Positions 38,201-50,262 of a stretch of DNA of 64,000 nt are shown here, piece after piece; within the stretch, counting starts at the first letter, position 1, and each line of letters opens with the position of its first letter. The position numbers and the translations under genes were made by a program. Source of the DNA: Antedon mediterranea (Eukaryota; Echinodermata; Crinoidea; Comatulida; Antedonidae). The notes under the pieces were generated by a model, which made no database searches, had not been told where the DNA came from, and saw only the letters and a program-made list of their open reading frames with translations. The stretch spans positions 22,364,288 to 22,428,287 of the forward strand of contig NC_092676.1 in assembly GCF_964355755.1 (NCBI RefSeq). The letters run 5' to 3'.

Positions 38201-41200
38201 TGAGTGGCGACACTAACCATGTCTCATCACTGGCATCAATTTGTTTAGGGGCTAGAAATATTTATAAAAAAATAATTAAAGTATGATATGCGTTTTATTT
38301 ATTTTACATGCAAACAAAAAAATATTGTGTAGTTAGTATACAAATAATGAATGTTGGATGGTGAGAATATTTCATGAGTAATTGACCAATCCAATTGCAA
38401 GAATACAATCAGGTGTGTAATAATAAAAAATAGTTAAATACTGAACTGGGTATAACCTCACCTCCAAATTTGAAATAATTTAGATACAACCTGATGTAAA
38501 GGTGTGATATTAGGGTAAACCCTATATTCCTCAAATTTCAGGTTTAAACTTAATATGTATTAAACTTGAGTTAGTACATTACAATTACACTCGCATATAG
38601 CTATTAACTTGTGTTATTAATTCTGTTTGCACCGACAATTTTTTTATGTTAATTATTGTAAGAAAGATAAGGCGCATTTTAAGAACGATTTTTGTATTAA
38701 CCACGGTATTTGTGACAGTGTGAAATTTGTATTATTTACTAACAATTTAGATAGCATATACAGATTATCATTGTCATTTTAAATATGTTTATATTTTACA
38801 TTGATTTTATATGTTGTACAAAACTGCTTCTCCTTCTGGAGGTTTTATGAAATAAATAAAAAAAAATATTCTTTAAATCAATAAGGTACAAATTTAAATA
38901 ACTTTCTCAGATACAGACTACAAAACACCCAGTGCACCAATAGGAAGACTAAGGGGATTACCCCGTAGTTTTTTGGACAGACAAATAATAGCAGTTTGGA
39001 TCCTCAGGGGAGATAGATATTATGTTGTTTGTGCATTTCAACACCTGTGTGCAATTCAGTAGGATGAAAGTCACAGGTTATTCTCTCACAGCATCCTGTA
39101 GTATCTTATTTTATGAACTTTAAAATAACGTTGTCTGATTCAGTATGAATAACAATAAATATTACATTTTTATATTTAAACACTGTTATTTACTCTACGA
39201 CAGTTTTGCCAGAGGAACTTTAATTTGTATAGTAAACTTTGATTAAATGTGGATTAGTGTTTTCTACTTGAAAGTTGACAATAAACCTGTGTCAATTGAA
39301 TTCATACTAAAGAGTGGATTTTCACAGTTCTATAAATAGATACAGGTTTCTTAAACCAGGATATGAACTATTATTATGATTCTCTATGGGTAAATCAAAA
39401 TCAACACAATGCTGTGCCAACTGTCATTGTGGAATAGAAACCAACACGCAATAGTGAAAGAAGGAACAAGGAAGTGTATCTTACATAATGTAAAATTCTT
39501 ACCAGTAGTTAAACCTACTTGGAATATATTGAAATAGTCATTATAATACTACACTACTAAAAGCATTGGTTAGTTCACACATGTTGGTGTTGCTATGCAA
39601 TCAAATGATTGTATACTTTTTACGTGTTCATATTTAAACTAAAGAAAAGGAAGAAAGAAGATATAACAGAGAGATATATTCTAGAAAAAAAAGACGAAAA
39701 TGTAAGCCATAAGACACTACACAACTAAATGGATTTGATAGAGTTAAAGGTATTTAATGGGGATGGCAGATTAGTGGACACAGGTGAAACTAACCAGTAC
39801 AATCAAGTTGCTTCTAGCAGAGAATGTAAAAAGGTAATGTATACAGTATAAGGGCCAATGTAAAATTATTATTATTTATACTGAAGTTATTACAGGGACT
39901 ACACATTATTTACTCTAAACTTTTTTTTTTTTTTTGGCAATTAATCGGGAACAATCTTATTTGTAATATCTGTATTTATCTGTATAAACTTCTCGGTACT
40001 GTAGCTAGATTTCTCCAGTACCAATTTTATTTCGGAACAAGTCAATATCAACAATACAAATAAATAGTTGCATAAAGAGATTCTGAACAAGGTTGGAAAA
40101 GTAGTGTAAAAAGAGATTATTATAAATATAGTATTTGTGTCCATTTTATATACAGTTTTGAATCTTTAAGCATTCAAGAATTAACACAAGTTATAAGTTA
40201 GTGAATTGCAACTATTGTAAATCTTAGTTTTAAAACTAAAGATAAAATTACGAAATGTACTCATAAAAGGAGGGACTATGGTTCTCCACAAACATTGCAC
40301 CATATTCGGGAACATGTGTTTCACATGTATCCTCTAGGATTATAGACAATAACCTAACCTTACATGATATAGCCATCACATGTGATACAAATGGGATGCT
40401 GTATTACCAAATATTCCTATAATACTGGAAAAATATTGTATTATGTGGAGATACAGCATTGAGAATCTATGTCAGGATAATTAATAGTAAACAATAATAT
40501 AGCCTGTCAACATTTTTGGATTCAACAACTTTTTTTATGTTTTAACTTTTGATTAATAAATTTCTGTAATTATTCAAGATGACCCATTTTTCTTAAGGCG
40601 TCAATGTTGAATCGCTTAAAGCCCACACATTTAAGATTCAAACAATTGAATAAAAGTATCACTTAAAAAAAAAAGAACTTGGAAATAAGAATACCTTTAG
40701 GATTGTAATCTTTCCTGATCTCCACTTCTTCGGGCTGTGGCGGAAGTGGAGGTGGCATTGGTGTGTTCTCGCTGGGTAAAGCAGGCATTGGGGGCATCAT
40801 TGGAGGTGGTACCGGAGCTGGAAGCTGATCCTCATCATCACTGCTTTCTTCCATATCAGAATCCTATTAGAAAACAATTAAATGCAATATAATCTTGATC
40901 CTATTGTTTAATTAATGAGCTTTGGTTGAATAAGTAAGTAGTTAAGTATGCGAACTGATGACAAAGAGAAGATAGCATTCAAAATCAATACTTCTTTTTG
41001 AAGTAACTTAAAGTTATATATAACACATACTGTTAAAGTGAAGTGTTTTGATATCATAATTTACCATACCAGTCAACTCACTCTTCTAAAATAATTCTGT
41101 TTTACTCTTTATAATTACAAACAAAGAATATATATCACAAGAATGAGTAATCCGCGATTTTCCCTGTAACAGTAATATTGTCCATGTGGTAAGGCGCCGC

Positions 41201-44200
41201 CATAAGTGTGGATGTATCTGGGATGTATACAACTTTTTGTGACGGTTTCAATAATCAAAGGCTAGACCACCGGTAGTATTTTCATGATAAAAAATGTTAT
41301 CAACTACATGCCAAGATCATGTTAAATACTATTTGGATATTTAATTGTTCGTTTTATGCAATTTATTTAGTAAAAACTGCCGTTAAACAGTTTGCTTTAT
41401 CAACCGGGCGCTACGATAGCGTGACCGGGCGTGTTGGTGTTTACGCGTTTTCACGAAGGATAGTTTAATAATATTCCTCTATTTAACTTGTTTCTGGTAA
41501 AACAAATAAATGTTAATGACATTTAACATTTTGTCCTATTAATAACATGTATTTTATACTAATTTATATCATAAAAACAATACTTAATTTACCGGGCGTA
41601 GAGTAGTACACGGCAATGGTAAAGAATAGGCCGTGCTGAGTAACGATTTGTTGATTTTTGGTATTGCTGTGTTAGGCCTTTTTTGTGAACTAACTTAGCA
41701 TGTTAGTAAATAATTGTCTGTAAAAGTGAATGTACACTAGTTTGTTAATAAATATGTATTATAAAATAGTTTACAATTGCAAAAACTATTATCATAATTC
41801 TATTTAATGTGACATGTATAATATCTATTAAATCAAGTCTTATTTAGTATGTATACATCCGCCCTTATGAGGGCGGGCATCACTCACTGGAGCTCTCTGT
41901 TACAAATTTCTCATGCAAAAATCGCGGAATACTCATTCTTGTGATATATATTCCTTGTTACAAACCAAACTTTCTGGGAAAACCCAGCATTATTAAACTT
42001 ACGCCTTCGTCCATGTCTTGAAGTTCAGTGTTCTGATCCGTAGGAGCCTGGGGCTGTTTGTCCTTCTGTGCTGATTTCTCCTTTGACCTCTTACTGTCCT
42101 TACCATCATCTTCTCCATCACTCTCAACATCCATAACGACATCATCTTCCTCATGCAAAGCCTCCTACAAAAAGAGTAATACAATAATTTATATATACAG
42201 ACATTAACCTCCATTGCTATTCATTTACTTCTGTGTTTGATATATTAAAATTTTTCCTTTCACAATTTGTTTTGTTTTATATTTATACTGGGCAACCTCT
42301 TCAGTCAAAGACTGGTCTTCCAGAGGGCTAGTTGGTGATCAGTGGCTTTGATGTACTAATAAACCGGGGTAACCCCCTTCTCATCTCAAAAGATGTACTA
42401 GGTTCTTTAAAGTGCACACGAGCTAATTGTGTACACTGGACCTACGGTTTATAGTCCTTATTCGAGAAGACTCGTTCTACCACCAGAACCCTGGAGTGAG
42501 TGAGCCTCGAACCCCTGCCGATGTTATGGTTACGTAATTACGGTCCTACTGTCTTAACTGCTCGGCCACTCAACGGCACTATTATACCACAAAGTTTCTC
42601 ACACTTTTGCACAAGCTTAAAGGGGGATTCTGGGTTTAAAATTGCTTTTAAATATCGTTTATTTATTAAATAAAAAATATTATAACAATATAGACATGTC
42701 AGAATGAAGAAGTAATAACGAGAAATTAAAAAAATTAAATTTCATATACATTTTAGGGTAAATTCATGGAAAGTCTGTTTTTCAGCAGCTTAGGGAAGCT
42801 CATTAATATTCATGAGATATTCACAAAATCACGTCATCAGTGGATTCCAAACTCGCGACGTCAAGCTTGTACGTTGTGTTCTCTCTCCTCTGTCAAACGA
42901 CGACCACCCAATCATTGTGAAATATATTTTTTGTAGATTTCCTAAGCTAGGCCTAAAGTGTAATAATAACAGTAGTAGCATATATTTATTTGACATTTAA
43001 TGAAATACAAAATTTAGTACAGATTACGGAGTCATAAATTATACTATTTTTATACCTCGAATTAATAGTACAGATCGTATATCGGCTTCACGTACTAGGC
43101 TAGGCCTAGCCTAAATCATTTTATTCATGCCGGGGTGAGAGCCATTTCTGACTAGGGATTCCATGCCACGATGGCTACGTTAAAACATTGGGGCCATCAT
43201 TCATGGGCCTAGCTAGCCTATTACTAAACGATTGGCCCATCAATAACAGAACTCAGTGGATTCCAAACCCATCCTATCAACCAAACTCCTAAACAATCTA
43301 AACCTAAAACGTTCTACAAAAATCGGCTGTAAATATTGAGGCAAAACAAGGTCCGATCGCCGTCCGCACGTATGGTGTCCCGATCGTCTAATAAGTAGGC
43401 CTAGTTTACTCTCCAAAAAAGCGGATACTGCATCAAGCAAGTAGACCGGTAGTAGGAAGGAGACCTAGCCTAGCCTAGCCGATCCGGCCCAGTTAAAAAT
43501 TGAGCTAGCTAGTGTAGTAGACCCTATGCGAATTGATACTACTAGGCCTTTTACTATAGGCTACACTTGTTAAAATTAGCAATACTGTACTTATGTTTAC
43601 AAATATTCCAACTCTCTCATTCGAGCTATATTATCTATACCATTCCGGTAGGTTGAGTCGACCTTCAATCAAATACTGTACATCGTTCATGTTGTGATTA
43701 TAGACGGGGTATACTCGACCCAACCAGTTTGGTATTGTATACTGTATCTGCTTATCACGTGACGATGTCAGGCATGGGCAGAGAGAGCACGTGTATCGTC
43801 GTCTCGCTCTCCTCGCTCAGCAGGAATGTATACGTTACGCTTCATTGATTTTGAAGGCTTTCCCTAAGTCAGTGCGAAAATCGGCAAACGTAAAGTGCAA
43901 ACTTATCTAATTTTTCACTGTTTTGATGGATTTTCATAGAATATTGACTTTATAAATGGGAAGACCGACTAAAATTACATCAGATAAGTATAATTTTACA
44001 AAAGTAATTGATATGGTTAATGATAACAAGTCGTCGGAAGATTGACCATTTCACGAATTTCCTATTCTGTAACCACAGTGTGATTTTGCTGCACTTGTAA
44101 TCTGGCCTCATTTCACAGCCTTCGTTCTGCTTCACTGGGCGCTTATATAAATTGAAACTTTTACCGTTCAAGAGACAAACAAATATATTTTACATTTTTT

Positions 44201-47200
44201 ACTATTCATTTTAAACCCGGAACCCCCCTTTAAGCCTGTGCACAGAGGGATTTCTCTAGTGACAAATTGTGAAAAGTTCATAATAGTACAATTAGTAATA
44301 TTATTCGTAACATCTCTTTCTACATCATAAAATAATTCATCAGATTTGAAAAGAACACAAGACGCAATTAATAAATTTTACAATAATTATGACTGATAAA
44401 AAAAATAAAATCAATGCTCATTTACAAAACACATTCAGACTAAATTCAAACACAATACTTTGGTAAACCAATTGTAAATGCAATATGTGGATAGCCAACT
44501 GCCTAATTTTCACTATATAATAATAATTTTAATATATATCATATAATGAATACATATTTATGAATAGGAATCTTACCCCAAACTGTTCATATCGCTCCTC
44601 TGCAATCACCCTAGCCCCCACCTCAGATGGCTTCACTGGTGGTGGGAAATGGCCTGGTTCATCTGGCTGGAAATCAACTGTTTCCACAACAACAAAGTCA
44701 TGCCAATCAATCTGGGCATATGCAACTGAAAACAATAAATAAAATTAGTGATAAATAACTGATAAATACTTTAGTTTTTCAATCTGTGGATGCTATTGGA
44801 GTGCACAATTTAGGACAACGAATGCTGGATGATGTCTTGATCTAATGTCAGAACACAAACCTGTCAAATGACACTAATTATGTCTTTCACAAAGTTAAAA
44901 AGGTTGTTTATCAGTCTAGTTTGGTACACTACCACCACTTTAGTGTTAGTGGAGCTGTAGCTTGGTGGTTAACATGCTTGCCTTCCAATCCCAAGGTCTA
45001 CGGTTCAATTATGACCTAGTGCCAGGTTTGTAACTCACGACTATTTCAACTCTATTCCCTAAACCTCAAATAATACTTAGTTTATAAGCACAATAAATTA
45101 TAAAATTGTACTCACTGTTGGATGCGTATGAAATAAAAAAAATCGTTTTTGACAAAAATGTAAAGCACTTCCTTACCCCTCTCCCTCTCTTTTTCTTCCT
45201 CCTCCTTCTTGCGCTGTCGTTCTTGGTAACGTGCCCATTCTACACGATGCTTTACTTGTTCCATTACATTCTTTGGGTTTTCAGATTCCTTTCTTAGTTT
45301 TATAAGTACATCTTTTGGAGGAATTAAAACCTTGTACAAGAAATAAAAACACAATTAATAAAAAAATTTAGAACTATCTAGTTGTGTTGTGACATAAAAG
45401 ATAATCCTTAAAAAGTATTACACAACAACCGACTAAAGGCCTGTTTCTATTAAGCAAGAGAATATGGTTTAAACCAATTTAAAAGAGGAGGGAAGAGGTT
45501 CAGAACAGATGGGTCCTTTGGAAAAAAAACCTAAAAAAGAACCAATCGTAAACAGTTTTAAAAAACCCCAAAACCAGTCATGATCGTCAAAAACCAGTTT
45601 CTGGTGACAATCTTTAGCTGCAATGCAACGATCTCAATTTTACCTCACTTCACTGAATGTTGTAAAGATTTTACTACTAGTTATAGATAATAGATAGATA
45701 ATATTACATAGCCTATGTAAATACGCGAACGTGATTGGTTAAAACTGCATCACATGACTTCCGCTGCAAGGTTCGTAAATCGTATATATCCTCGACAATG
45801 ATGATATTGACTGAGTAATTTTCGCGTAATTATCGTGTCCCTGTCACTAATCATATAAATTCTCTAGTACGATGATATTGACTGTGTAATTTTCGTGTGG
45901 CAACACTCGCGTTTGCCGATAAATAAACAAAAGTCATCTACTGGGTCTTGAACTCGCGATGAAATTGTCACTCCATCACAAGCCAACGCTTCATGCCCTG
46001 CGCCACGGAACTTGATTGACGAAATTAGTCATCTAAACTATTTAAACTATGCATATATACCGCCCTCATTTATTTTTAGTCCTCCCTAGATGTGATGAAA
46101 CATCGTTTGTGATTGGTTAATACTCACAGTAGTAACGGGTACGCACGCGACGCACTGAATATCTGGTGATTATTTATTCGGCCTACCTGATAATATTAGT
46201 ATTATTAATGTAGGCTTATTGATGGAAATTCTTCTGTTATTATTTAAACTACCTAGGCTAGTGAATATGTTATTGTCAAGGAATCATTAATTAGTAATTA
46301 TCTGTATATTATTCTTCGAAAGGTAAGGTGTCTGGGCAGCTTGTTTACATACAATACAAAAAGGAGGCCTAGCCTAGCTACCCGACCGAGCAGATATTCT
46401 ACTTGTTGTTGGCTATGTAATATAACAGATATCGCCTTTTATATCGGTAAAATATAAGATTAGACATCCCCTCGGGAATGATATTAAGTTCTTGGGAATT
46501 ATATATTTCCCTCAGCTGGCGCTTCGGGAAACATATATTCCCTCGAACATAATATCATTCCCTCCGGGATGTCTAATCTTGTATTTAACCTCTAAGCAGT
46601 CAATATCTGTATAATAATGACCCCAATTTCAGTATAGTATACAGTCAATGTGAATTACCTTTGTATATTGTTCAACCAGCTTTGTAAAATAGTTAAACAT
46701 GCTGTGTTGTGGCCTCAAAAAATCGAACAAGTAGTTCCTTTGCTCCTTGTTCATCAGAGTGGTCAAAAACTGACGTCCATTACGAGCCACAAACTGAGCG
46801 GTCAATTTTACGATGTCACTATACAATTAAACAAAAATTAGTTTTATATTTTGATGATGCAAAGAAAAATGTATGGAAAATTCTTTAGAGAGAGTTGGTC
46901 ATGCCACAAAAAAAGCCTTTATGGTACAAATATGTTTTAGGCCTGTGGATTATAGTAGTATGATTCATATGCATATCATTCATTTTAAATACTTGGTACA
47001 ATTAATGGTATGTCAATAGGGTTTAGGGGTTGTTTATTAATGAAGTCAATAATCCAACAACATGACCAACATTACTAAGCCAGCTTGGTAGGAAATATTT
47101 TCTTTATACCTAGGGACTAAAAAAAAACATGGACTAGGAATTCAAATGTTTTATCTATATAGTTCATATTGTTCGTTTATGGCAAAAACAAATTCATTCT

Positions 47201-50200
47201 TTTTCTAATATACTATATAACCATAGATTTCAACTTTAGGCCTTTAGACTAGGTTTTTTGACAGCTAGGCCTAGTGATCAAACAGTTTTATTCTGCACTC
47301 GGATTTAAAATTAATGTAGGATGTTGAGATCGAAGTACTGTACATCATTTTGCACTGAAATTTATTAAAAGTACTGATAGGAGTTGGTCTTATATCCAGG
47401 AGTGGCCTTATACCCGAGGAGAGGCTTATAACAGCATCAGTAAGGTACTTACAGTTCAAAAGCTGATATAGACGGTGGATCAGCTGTGAATTCCCATTCT
47501 GCAGGCGATTCTTTGGGGACAGTAGGCTCAACTACTTGTTGTACTGTCTTGGACAAGATAGGAGCAATCTAGAAAAATAATAACAGAACAATTATCACAT
47601 TGAAATTCTGGAGTGCTGATTATTTGGGAGCAATATTAATATGCTCAACCAACTAAAAAAGAAAATGCTAAAATACAATGCTAAAATGCCAGTGCCTATA
47701 TTTGTATTGTATCATTTTTAAAAAGTCCACTTGTTTCACAGGATTTTTACCGAAATTCTTTACACTTGTGTTGAAAAAATGTATATATACTATTAAATAC
47801 TTGCACTGATAAAAGGCTAGTGTTGCCAGAAAGCTCTGCTAATTTTACTGGCTGTTTTACATTATCGTTTTGATTTAGCTTTTCGCTTTTTTTTTTGCAT
47901 CTCCATTGAGATCCCGCCACTGATATCCACAGCATTGTCATTTTTACAGTAATTTGCCTTTGGTTTAATATATATCCTATTTAATTGGGATGGGGATGTT
48001 TCCTGAATAGGGATTGGCTGTAGAGTTAAACATATAGGGTGTTCCCTGAATAAGGGTGTCCAAAAGGAGACGTTCTAATGTAAAAATATTAAGAAATTTT
48101 ATGGATTTACTATTAAATAATACAAACCAACCTTTGTGATAATTCCTGTCTGTTCTGCAGGTTTTCCTTCTTGGAATTCCTTAACCTTGTGTTGATAATA
48201 CGCATGATATGGATCTCCATTGTTGAGAAAGTTGAACTTTGCGTTAGATATTTCATTCTGACGAATACGTGATTCAAACTCAGGACCTAGGAAAAACAAA
48301 CATTTTATGATTATATTATCATAACAAGGAATTGCACTGAATTTTGCTACTACAATGTTAAACCTTGGACCTAAAAACAAAATCTTTCTAGAATGTTTAT
48401 AATTATTATTTTATTTTTGTCAAAATTATATAAAAGTAAATGTAATAATAAACAAACTTACAATATGCATTATTATAAAACAGTTATTTTAAGGTTTAAA
48501 TGGTGATGGAATGCATTAATTTAAATGAATCAATGTATTATGAATAAAGATATGTATTAATTAAATGAATACGGATACAGCATAAAATCTGGTATGTACC
48601 TTTTCAATTTGAAGATAAATCATTGCTAATTAAGCATGGAGGTACCCTCTGTTAACTGAAATACTCAATTGAGACACTACTGTAGTATATACTCATGGAG
48701 AAATAAGTTATTTCTTATAACTTATTTCTCCATGATATACTCAAGTAAAGTTCCTGATTGAATATGCTGAATGTGTAATTATTCATTGATTTCTTTGGTC
48801 GTTCTGTTAACTATAATTATCTTTTTAATATATGTACTGTAGCAGAGCTTTGTTTCTTACTGTGGTATACTACCTTCAATATGTTATTTTATACATGTAC
48901 TATTAACTTACCATTTCTTGCTACAAAACTGGCAGTCTTGTCAACAATATCTATAAAATTTACGTTTAAGAAAGACAACTTGGCTATACATTATTTAAAA
49001 CATTGAACAATATGTAGTATCTGAACAAAACAAACCATACTGCTAAGATCAGGTAAATTGCTAAACCCTTCAAAATATCGAATAAATCATAGTAATTCAC
49101 ATCTAAAGAAAATGTGATCTTGAGTCAAGTACACTTTAACAACTTACTGGGTAAATTAAAAAAGGATAATTCGAAATGGTAAACATACTGTACACATCAT
49201 ATAATAATCATTCCATGTATGACATGAATGGGTAGTAGTGACATCTAGTAAAATTATGTACAGTATAAATATTAGTTAGGCTTATCAGGTACAAAAAAAA
49301 TGAAATGGGCTAGGCCTAGGCTATAATGTTGTAGGTTGGCATGGAACTAGGCCTAGGTTTTCAAGAGGCTAGGCCTTGGTGAAATTTCTATTTTTAGAAC
49401 TGCCGACCTTGGCTTCAATCCGGCCGCAATTCATTCCGGCCGCAGCTATGGAGCGCCCAATGAGTCTTTTACAACCGAGACACGTTTTTTGTAGAGAATC
49501 AAAATAAACCTTAATTAGACGGATATTTGATTATTTGAAATAAATAAATTACTATTTTACATATTGTTATTAACTATAATTAGTAAGTATGGGTAAGATA
49601 AAGTGTTATCAAAATAAGGTTTTTAACTAGGCCCTAGGGCCTAATTGTTAATGTTAATGTAAAGCTATAAAATGTACATAGAAAGAAATTAAATATTGTT
49701 ATTCAAGCATTAATTAGACGGGTATTTGATTATTTGAAAGGAAAAAGTTAAGTTAAGTTTAGTTTGAATAAAAAAGCAATTAAAATCGTTGCTAATAAAT
49801 ATTCAACTAGGCCTAGTTCCATTTAAATTCTTTTGGTCACCAAGAGAATTTGTTATAACACTGAACTGTATAGAAAACGTAGATATGGGCGCTCCATAAT
49901 TAACGGCCACTTTGCACAGGAAGTCGAATTGAATAGCGGCCGGAGTGCATAACATCGTGCTAAACTGATACGGCCGGAGTGATCGGCTTCCCTACCTACT
50001 AGGCCCTAGGCCAAATTTAAATTTACGACTAAAGCATTTAATATCATAAAACGATCTAGAACTACTATACTAGACTTTAATAATTAGGTCTAGCCCCAAT
50101 AGGTCTAGGCCTAGGCCTAAATTATTTGTATGGAAGGATACTTCGAACTTCTGGTGGCGGGTAGATGATGCCAACCATTGGCTTGCTCGATTGGACTTCG

Positions 50201-50262
50201 CTTCCTTCTTCGTCATCTTGATTTGTCTCTTGATTAACTGACGATACGACTTCAACTGGCAT
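35211..50262 (-). CDS. SF3A1: Splicing factor 3A subunit 1 (SF3a120, yeast Prp21)
   Basis: Complete 17-exon gene, 786 aa (human 793). Exons from start to stop: 50142-50262, 48912-48950, 48132-48286, 47453-47568, 46659-46818, 45177-45330, 44577-44725, 42003-42164, 40695-40863, 38153-38251, 37813-37985, 37613-37677, 37283-37366, 36458-36741, 36159-36313, 35683-35856, 35211-35312. All introns are GT-AG and all phases agree. Two SWAP/Surp modules lie at about 41-105 and 145-197, followed by a charged KKEEEEKER stretch, the conserved YAQIDWHDFVVVETVDF segment that contacts SF3A3 in the family (about 250-270), an acidic region (about 298-365), a proline/methionine-rich region (about 550-680), a KKQK nuclear-localisation-type motif and a C-terminal ubiquitin-like domain (about 696-786) ending GGRKR. 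Role: component of the SF3a complex of U2 snRNP, needed for branch-site recognition. Introns carry at least three inverted-repeat elements, SINEs and a retrotransposon relic. Confidence 0.97.
36804..37064 (-). pseudogene. DIRS-like retrotransposon reverse-transcriptase fragment
   Basis: Minus strand in an SF3A1 intron. The translation gives a RT palm segment: LNKRYIQPRRFRMETV, then a one-base frameshift near 36995, then ATIDLRDACFHVPI (catalytic region A) and YQFVALPFGLSTAPRVFT (the FGLS.AP motif). LPFGLSTAPRVFT with the RMETV segment is characteristic of DIRS/tyrosine-recombinase-type RTs. The YxDD box and other domains are absent. A dead relic; unrelated to SF3A1. Confidence 0.8.
37190..37273 (+). 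repeat. LINE 3'-end-like tail
   Basis: ATGTAAAGCGCCTTTTTCAT followed by GACGCTATATAAAT and a TATTATTATT tail, the usual 3' terminus of L2/CR1-type LINEs. It immediately follows the DIRS-like fragment in opposite orientation. Confidence 0.55.
41121..41958. mobile_element. Inverted-repeat element in SF3A1 intron
   Basis: Mirror copies of ATATATATCACAAGAATGAG followed by TA(A/T)TCCGCGATTTT lie at 41128-41161 and 41921-41952, with ACAA(A/G)GA outside. Further mirrored pieces are near 41215-41235 and 41850-41875 (GGATGTATAC / GTATACATCC). No coding capacity seen. Confidence 0.72.
42285..42583 (-). mobile_element. tRNA-derived SINE in SF3A1 intron
   Basis: Minus-strand head AGTGGCCGAGCAGTTAAGAC (A box) and CAGGGGTTCGAGGCTCAC (B box), similar to a type II (Leu/Ser) tRNA. 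A body of about 200 bases follows, ending GAAGAGGTTGCCCAGTATAA and an A-rich tail at the low-coordinate end. Confidence 0.72.
42621..44229. mobile_element. 1.6-kb non-autonomous element with TTAA target duplication
   Basis: The ends AGGGGGATTCTGGGTTTAAAA (left) and the mirrored TTTTAAACCCGGAACCCCCCT (right) are inverted with about two mismatches and flanked by TTAA at 42617-42620 and 44230-44233. TTAA duplication is the rule for piggyBac-type elements, so that class is inferred. No transposase is visible; short frames inside are not convincing. It sits in an SF3A1 intron. Confidence 0.7.
44949..45060 (+). mobile_element. tRNA-derived SINE family C, SF3A1 intron
   Basis: GGAGCTGTAGCTTGGTGGTT followed by AACATGCTTGCC and CGGTTCAATTATGACC (A and B box-like). 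Relatives at 33384-33480 and 55692-55757 share GCTTGGTGGTTA. Confidence 0.6.
45697..46615 (-). repeat. Dispersed repeat B, long copy in SF3A1 intron
   Basis: Reverse-oriented, longer relative of 18043-18305, with the same CATCCC..GGGAATGATATTA inverted pair, CCGATATAAAAGGCGAT and TACATAGGCTATGTAAT ends. It carries an additional inner segment, including a tRNA-like part at 45935-46022 absent from the short copy. Confidence 0.72.
45935..46022 (-). repeat. tRNA-like (SINE head) segment inside repeat B
   Basis: On the minus strand TGGCGCAGGGCATGAAG resembles an A box and GAGTTCAAGACCC a B box at about the right distance, so it is probably tRNA-derived. The acceptor stem does not pair, so it is not a functional tRNA. 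Confidence 0.4.
47975..48085. repeat. Dispersed repeat D copy in SF3A1 intron
   Basis: GGGATGTTTCCTGAATAGGG, TTGGCTGTAGAGTTAAACATAT and TCCCTGAATAAGGGTGTCC. Confidence 0.5.
48694..48734. repeat. Perfect 18-bp-stem hairpin
   Basis: CATGGAGAAATAAGTTAT, a 5-base loop, then its exact complement. CATGGAGGTA also occurs at 48636 and in a hairpin at 16984-17011. Part of a small foldback repeat in the SF3A1 intron. Confidence 0.8.
49407..49990. repeat. Inverted-repeat region with CCGGCCG motifs in SF3A1 intron 1
   Basis: AATCCGGCCGC, ATTCCGGCCGCAGC and TATGGAGCGCCC at the left are mirrored by GGGCGCTCCATAAT and GCGGCCGGAGTG at the right. Direct repeats of TAATTAGACG(G)(A/G)TATTTGATTATTT lie at about 49513 and 49712. 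Probably a MITE with approximate borders. Confidence 0.55.

Noticed and set aside
44560-44742. Plus-strand frame opposite SF3A1 exon 7
   Set aside because: Antisense shadow; the minus strand carries the conserved YAQIDWHDF exon.
50070-50255. 61-codon minus frame MKSYRQL...
   Set aside because: Out-of-frame shadow of SF3A1 exon 1, whose correct frame starts at 50262.
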